Shown: one piece after another, positions 62,301-64,000 of the stretch
How the letters are laid out: each line of letters begins with the position of its first letter
Numbering within the stretch: position 1 is the first letter of the stretch
DNA from: Oryzias latipes
Lineage: Eukaryota; Chordata; Actinopteri; Beloniformes; Adrianichthyidae
DNA length: 64,000 nt
Direction of reading: 5' to 3'
Assembly: GCF_002234675.1 (NCBI RefSeq)
Contig: NC_019879.2
Location: 22,687,855-22,751,854 of the forward strand
Notes under the pieces: model-generated
Database searches by the model: none
Seen by the model: the letters and a program-made list of their open reading frames with translations, nothing else
What the model was told of the DNA's origin: nothing
Position numbers and translations under genes: made by a program

Positions 62301-63376
62301 AATTCATGCTGTGAATTCATGCTTTTCTAATCCACCAGTAATCTGAGTATTAATTTTGCCAGTTATTCTAGATTATTGTTGACATCCTAGTCTTACTCCA
62401 AACATCATTTGATCTTTTGTAAAGGTGCTCTCAGTGGTCTTTTGCTTAAGATTATGTCATTTTTTTCTAAAGTTAAAATCATAAAACTTGAGTCTTTTTT
62501 TAGGAAATGGTTTCTGCAGAGCAGCAGTAGTTCAATAGAAATTCACCTCTGAGTTGTCCTTTGCTCGCTCTCCCGCTAGTTTACAACCCCCCATAATCCC
62601 AATCTAACCTTACTGTGGCAACAAAAATGGTGAGCTGTATTGGAGCCATCAGGCTGTACAGCTGTGAACCAGATCTCTGCTCAGACGAGGGATATGAAGA
62701 CGTACATGGATCTAGTCATCTACAAATGAAATCCAACTTCATTTATAGAGCACTTCTTAGACAAAAGATCCCACCAAAACAGGTTAAAAACACAATTTTC
62801 ATTGGAGTGGGTCTTTAAAACAAAAATAAAACAAACTTAACTTTACCTAAGATTTCCATCTTTATTTGAACAAAACTGTGTATCGTGGTGGTTAAAAAAT
62901 TACGTGTCTTGCGTGATGCTCCAGTAAGATCTAGTCCATCTTCAAATGTGTGTAGTTAATAAACTCACAACAAATTTTTCCACTGTTCCTTCGTTTAAGC
63001 AGTTGTAGGAGAATTCCACAAAAGCATGGATTTACTTTTTCTGTTTTTCTTTCTCGTCTCTCAAGACTTTTCTGCCTAAATCGTGACATTGGCCAAAAGA
63101 ACCAAGAAAAAAAGTCACAGAGAGAGGAGATTGAAGGGACTTATTTGGGAATTCAAGAGTGGTTGATCCTAACCAGCATGTGCACATGAATACATCCTTT
63201 ACTCATTGCAGGCAGAGAGAAGTGTGGTCATGTGACTTTGTACCTCAGCATCGAAGCGTGGATCCTGATAGGCGTCACTGATGTTTACAGGTAGTCCTGT
63301 TGATGCCACCAGCTCTGCAATCCTGTTGTTGATGAGCCAGTCGGAGTAAGACGATTTCTCCATGCTGTCTTTGAAG
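35086..63376 (-). CDS. pde11a: pde11a, dual 3',5'-cyclic nucleotide phosphodiesterase 11A (3' part, 15 coding exons, N-terminus outside window)
   Basis: PDE11A hydrolyses cAMP and cGMP in the cytosol and has two GAF domains before a C-terminal HD-type catalytic domain. The 15 exons join in frame to 502 residues, counted here from the first full codon; they match human PDE11A from about residue 457 with a constant offset of 456. GAF-B ends near residue 102 and the catalytic domain spans about 132-456. All key residues are present: proton donor His208 in [10 protein letters not shown], metal ligands His212, His248, Asp249 and Asp360, and the nucleotide-binding Gln413. The C-terminal tail is about 25 residues longer than human. 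The family's N-terminus, GAF-A and half of GAF-B lie past 64000. Nothing is broken. Confidence 0.96.
35593..36096 (-). mobile_element. TTAA-type inverted-repeat element, copy E
   Basis: In the last pde11a intron. The left end is TTAAAGACCCATTTCAAC and the right end GAGTGGGACTTTAA, so both ends carry TTAA. On the minus strand a short frame starts [16 protein letters not shown] but is cut short and diverged after that. Confidence 0.8.
36928..37170. repeat. Teleost GGATGG-type dispersed repeat
   Basis: Starts with (CATC)n and continues AACCCAGCTACTGTTGGGCA, GCGGGGTTCACCCTGAACAG, then ACATGCAAACTCTACACAGA. I know this pattern as a very common fish repeat. Another copy in the opposite direction is at 55185-55355. 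Confidence 0.8.
37340..37870. repeat. Unclassified dispersed repeat, copy 1
   Basis: Shares CTTGGAGCAAGATT, the GTATTGAGTAACAACAGTCCAGTGT-like stretch and the following segment with 46320-46620. Both are intronic in pde11a. No ORF or clear ends were found. Confidence 0.55.
38660..38757. repeat. LINE/SINE 3'-tail repeat (L2-like)
   Basis: Ends AAGCTCATTGAGACGACTAT then GGGCTATATAAAAAAACTG and AATTG repeats, which closely resembles the 3' tail shared by L2-type LINEs and SINEs in fish. Confidence 0.7.
38775..38940. repeat. Dispersed repeat, copy 1 of a pair with 40430-40640
   Basis: Both hold ATCATCCACAGCTGT, a TTCAG...TTTGT stretch, CACCCTTTTTGTTG-like sequence and GTCACTAAG. Family not identified. 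Confidence 0.55.
38971..39190. repeat. Tc1-like element 5' end
   Basis: Opens CAGTCAGGACCATAAATATT TGGACA and goes on to CATTGAAGTGCAGACTTTCAGC, which matches from memory a widespread fish element beginning CAGTCAGGTCCATAAATATT. The matching right end was not found, so the copy is truncated. It follows a (CA)n tract at 38950-38970. Confidence 0.6.
39310..39440. repeat. Teleost ATGGATGG-tailed repeat
   Basis: Contains CTGGGATGCACTGGTGAACT, GATGGGATGAACTCCATCAA and a final GATAGATGGATGGATGG. I recognise this as a common fish SINE-like or DNA-element tail. Confidence 0.65.
39470..39679. mobile_element. MITE with TAACCCTTGTGCTATC ends
   Basis: Perfect 16-bp inverted ends TAACCCTTGTGCTATC (39470-39485) and GATAGCACAAGGGTTA (39664-39679). 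The inner part has CCACCTTTATCCACCTTTGT. I recall this family as common in medaka and other percomorphs. No coding capacity. Confidence 0.85.
40430..40640. repeat. Dispersed repeat, copy 2 of a pair with 38775-38940
   Basis: Shares blocks in the same order with the first copy, including TCATCCACAGCTGT and GTCACTAAG. Family not identified. Confidence 0.5.
42104..42187 (-). CDS. pde11a: pde11a exon n (nucleotide-binding Gln, residues 399-426)
   Basis: Encodes [20 protein letters not shown] and ICAPLYE. Gln413 is the invariant glutamine that clamps the purine ring. Donor GAG|GTAACA. Confidence 0.97.
42242..42331. mobile_element. Short inverted-repeat MITE abutting TTAA copy A
   Basis: TTAACCTTTAAATTATATTC then GGGTCAAAATGGACCCG, closed by GGGTCATTTTTGAC...ATTAGGGTTAA. 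The ends are imperfect inverted repeats and the last TTAA is shared with the next element. Confidence 0.6.
42328..43361 (+). mobile_element. TTAA-type inverted-repeat element, copy A
   Basis: The best-preserved copy, in pde11a intron 13 (antisense). Inverted ends TTAAAGCCCCACTCCAAT (42328-42345) and ATTGGAGTGGGTCTTTAA (43344-43361) both carry TTAA, the target duplication of piggyBac-type elements; the rest of the ends is not typical of piggyBac. Inside are a conserved leader, a short ORF and AATAAA. It also holds an extra G-rich insertion near 42600-42720. Confidence 0.85.
43017..43214 (+). CDS. Short ORF in TTAA element copy A (65 residues)
   Basis: Starts [16 protein letters not shown], then HGSICLQV and [10 protein letters not shown]. 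Copies B, C and E start the same way. AATAAA (43222-43227) lies eight bases past the stop, as in a compact gene. The start MxSxxxAIQxYSxEPD faintly recalls fish P2X7-tail-like proteins (from memory, weak). The antisense frame is open as well; function unknown. Confidence 0.4.
   Translation: MPSNLGAIQSYSSAPDICSYEEDDDPHGSICLQVQTSEWSGAGSLWPTDCTICVKATFFLSTPDS
44060..44134 (-). CDS. pde11a: pde11a exon m (residues 374-398)
   Basis: Encodes [20 protein letters not shown] and KLTPS, in phase 0. Donor TCT|GTGAGT. Confidence 0.96.
44253..44316 (-). CDS. pde11a: pde11a exon l (metal ligand Asp360, residues 352-373)
   Basis: Encodes [20 protein letters not shown] and K. Asp360 is the third metal ligand typical of class I phosphodiesterases. 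Confidence 0.97.
44410..44487 (-). CDS. pde11a: pde11a exon k (residues 326-351)
   Basis: Encodes [20 protein letters not shown] and HRDMC. Donor GCAG|GTAATG. Confidence 0.96.
44655..44755 (-). CDS. pde11a: pde11a exon j (residues 293-325)
   Basis: Encodes [20 protein letters not shown] and [10 protein letters not shown]. The last codon, Glu326, is split by the intron. Confidence 0.97.
46320..46620. repeat. Unclassified dispersed repeat, copy 2
   Basis: Shares AGCCTGGAGCAAGATT and GTAGCGACAGTCCAGTGT-like sequence with the copy at 37340-37870. In pde11a intron 9. Confidence 0.5.
48658..48828 (-). mobile_element. TTAA-type element, copy F (internally deleted)
   Basis: TTAAAGACCCACTCCAAT at 48658-48675 and a decayed opposite end GATGATCGGAGAGGAACTCTAA at 48806-48828. 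Only the two end regions remain, 171 bp; leader and ORF are gone. Confidence 0.75.
49520..49610 (-). CDS. pde11a: pde11a exon i (residues 262-292)
   Basis: Encodes [20 protein letters not shown] and [10 protein letters not shown], the conserved helix after the HD motif. Confidence 0.96.
50369..50478 (-). CDS. pde11a: pde11a exon h (HD metal motif, residues 226-261)
   Basis: Encodes [20 protein letters not shown]. His248 and Asp249 are the conserved metal ligands of the HD superfamily. The split Lys262 codon is completed by the next exon. Confidence 0.97.
51530..51665 (-). mobile_element. TTAA-type element, copy G (truncated)
   Basis: Only the 3'-end region is seen: AACCATTCCAATGAAAATTA, GTGTTTTAAACATGTTCTTG and GGATCAGATG. 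The TTAA end is not preserved and the remainder is absent. Confidence 0.6.
52566..52673 (-). CDS. pde11a: pde11a exon g (catalytic His residues, 190-225)
   Basis: Encodes [20 protein letters not shown] then WRHAFNVCQ. Holds the proton donor His208 and metal ligand His212. Cys219 stands where human has Leu. Confidence 0.97.
52783..52929 (-). CDS. pde11a: pde11a exon f (start of the catalytic domain, residues 141-189)
   Basis: Encodes [20 protein letters not shown] and [19 protein letters not shown], in phase 0 at both ends. Donor GAA|GTGAGA. Confidence 0.96.
54766..54791 (+). other. G-quadruplex-type sequence
   Basis: Four or more G runs (GGGG, GGGGG, GGG, GGG, GGG) with loops of 1-4 bases on the + strand, in a pde11a intron. 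Confidence 0.6.
54840..54925. repeat. LINE/SINE 3'-tail repeat, diverged
   Basis: GCAAAGCATGAGAAGCGATT then GATTTGATTTGAATTGATTT resembles the GCGCTATATAA...TTGATTTGA tail of fish L2-type elements. Confidence 0.45.
55185..55355. repeat. Teleost GGATGG-type dispersed repeat, reverse copy
   Basis: ACTCTAAATTGGTGTATGAT, CTCTGTGTGGCCCTGTAATA, CCAGGGTCTACCTTGTCTAC and a final AAAAAATGGATGGATG. It is the same family as 36928-37170 in the other direction. Confidence 0.75.
55370..56100. repeat. Possible dispersed repeat
   Basis: A GC-richer block in a pde11a intron with ACTCCTCGAG-poor but distinct phrases such as GGGCCACCACCGTGCCCCG and CCCATATCCACCCTTGAGGG that I associate, without certainty, with medaka repeats. 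No ends were found. Confidence 0.3.
56857..56907 (-). CDS. pde11a: pde11a exon e (residues 124-140)
   Basis: Encodes [17 protein letters not shown]. The acceptor (ATTTTGCAG) is duplicated 45 nt upstream by a local tandem duplication; using the copy would keep the frame open (see findings). Confidence 0.95.
56902..56987. repeat. Tandem duplication of 45/41-nt units at a splice acceptor
   Basis: AAAACCTGCAAAATAAATAG begins both units (56903 and 56948) and both end in GAAAATAGACC. The second has lost one GATA unit. The duplicated part contains the acceptor of pde11a exon e. Confidence 0.85.
57751..57843 (-). CDS. pde11a: pde11a exon d (end of GAF-B and linker, residues 93-123)
   Basis: Encodes [20 protein letters not shown] through SVALD, the helix that links GAF-B to the catalytic domain. 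Acceptor TTTAAAG is weak in pyrimidines. Confidence 0.94.
57924..57991 (-). CDS. pde11a: pde11a exon c (GAF-B, residues 70-92)
   Basis: Encodes [20 protein letters not shown] and FE. The intron to the next exon is only 80 nt. Confidence 0.96.
57992..61413. other. pde11a intron between exons c and b
   Basis: 3.4 kb holding the hAT MITE at 58625; otherwise AT-rich without recognisable elements. Confidence 0.5.
58625..58823. mobile_element. hAT-type MITE with 8-bp target duplication
   Basis: Ends CAGGGGTGGGCAATTCC and GGAATTGCCCACCCCAG (16 of 17 bases complementary) are flanked by perfect CCCTAAAC repeats (58617-58624 and 58824-58831). Length 199 bp, no coding capacity. It is in the pde11a intron between exons b and c. 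Confidence 0.92.
61414..61489 (-). CDS. pde11a: pde11a exon b (GAF-B, residues 45-69)
   Basis: Encodes [20 protein letters not shown] and HQIIG. Donor CATCG|GTAAGT; the Gly70 codon is split. Confidence 0.95.
61595..61608 (+). repeat. Poly-G run
   Basis: Fourteen consecutive G bases within a pde11a intron; assembly or sequencing length is uncertain in such runs. Confidence 0.7.
61880..62000. repeat. Possible hAT-like MITE fragment
   Basis: AAAACTCCAGTCCTGCAGGG then CCACTGTATCTG is like a fish hAT-type end. Only one end is recognisable. Confidence 0.4.
62385..62818 (+). mobile_element. TTAA-type inverted-repeat element, copy C
   Basis: Right end ATTGGAGTGGGTCTTTAA at 62801-62818; the left end is decayed (about 62392). 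The leader CTCTCCCGCTAGTTTACA and an ORF at 62627 (start [16 protein letters not shown]) are seen, but the ORF runs into deleted sequence after HGSSHLQM. Confidence 0.75.
63244..63376 (-). CDS. pde11a: pde11a exon a (GAF-B, residues 1-44 of the visible part)
   Basis: The first visible coding exon; one base completes a codon begun upstream. Encodes [36 protein letters not shown], typical of the second GAF domain. Acceptor CCGCAG, donor GAG|GTACAA. Confidence 0.96.
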
Positions 63377-64000
63377 CTGCGGAGTCAAGGTGACACAAAA
63401 AACACCGGGAAGGATTGAGATGCTAAGCCCAATTTTTTTCCTTCAGTTCATAAGGTGTTTTATTTTGCTTACACACCTTGATGGATAAAAAGTTTTATAG
63501 TAACTATCATAATAAATGTTAGTTCTATATAAGTTTAATTGCTTTCATACCTGCTGTCATACCTGATACTTTTATAGATCATCTCGCATTCAATGAATGT
63601 CTTATTCCAGTGGCTCCCAAATTTAAAGAAATAGAATAGAGTAGAATAGAGAAGAATAGAATAGAACTTTATTCATCCCAAAAAGGGGAAGTTAAAAGCA
63701 CTTCCTGCCACTAAACCAGGCCACTAAAACATCACTGGTCTCGATTTTTTACTCAAGAAGCTTCTGATTGCCAGACAAGCAAAGTTCTAGCTCTGTGTTG
63801 CTAAATTAGTCTTTTTGGAATAAATATGGATAGACACTGCTGTCAGGCAGTTTGGATCATTTGTATTTTGTGAAGTTCCTTCTCTTTTCACTGTTTTTTT
63901 TTTATCTCATCTCATCACCATACCCTTTGGATTTTTCAGGTTTATCTGAAATTTCACTCTTTTTATACTGAATTCATCTTTAGGAAATATAACAACATTT
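63377..64000. other. Right edge, pde11a intron
   Basis: No further exon is seen before the edge. The exon for the first half of GAF-B must lie beyond 64000. Only the tail-like repeat at 63628 was recognised. Confidence 0.6.
63628..63690. repeat. (AATAG)n with LINE/SINE tail-like sequence
   Basis: AATAGAGTAGAATAGAG... then AACTTTATTCATCCCAAAAA and GGGGAAGTT, which resembles the ACTTTATTGATCCC..GGGAAATT tail of a common fish retroelement. Confidence 0.55.

Overview
The window is vertebrate nuclear DNA, almost certainly from a ray-finned (teleost) fish. It is AT-rich, its genes are split by GT-AG introns, and most ORFs between exons are chance frames. Two conserved protein genes can be rebuilt exon by exon. 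They point tail to tail, as AGPS and PDE11A do in other vertebrates. Several interspersed repeats look like families I associate with percomorph fishes such as medaka (Oryzias). That species hint is from memory and untested.

Left part (1-27.6 kb, + strand). The first ~1.15 kb looks like the 3' end of an unidentified upstream gene with several AATAAA signals. A putative promoter region follows. agps (alkylglycerone-phosphate synthase) then runs complete from 2146 to 26219 in 20 coding exons. All junction phases agree and give 633 residues. The peroxisomal PTS2 signal, the FAD-binding loops, the catalytic Tyr and the His triplet are present. A 3' UTR with AATAAA follows at about 27545.

Middle (27.6-34.1 kb). 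This is a gene-poor convergent spacer. In mammals the intronless TTC30A/TTC30B genes lie here; no such ORF exists in this spacer.

Right part (34.1-64 kb, - strand). This is the 3' portion of pde11a (dual-specificity cyclic-nucleotide phosphodiesterase): 15 coding exons from 63376 down to 35086, 502 residues. They cover the end of GAF-B, the whole catalytic domain and an unusually long C-terminal tail. The N-terminus, GAF-A and the start of GAF-B lie beyond the right edge.

The introns and spacer carry many transposon relics: a truncated, frameshifted non-LTR retrotransposon, an hAT-type MITE with a perfect 8-bp target duplication, several other MITE-like or SINE/LINE-tail repeats, and at least seven copies of one TTAA-flanked inverted-repeat element. 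Some copies of that element share a short ORF (AIQ-x-YS motif) followed at once by a polyadenylation signal. This element is the most interesting non-genic signal. No link in function between the two genes is visible: agps makes ether lipids in peroxisomes, and PDE11A hydrolyses cAMP and cGMP. No RNA genes or CRISPR arrays were recognised.
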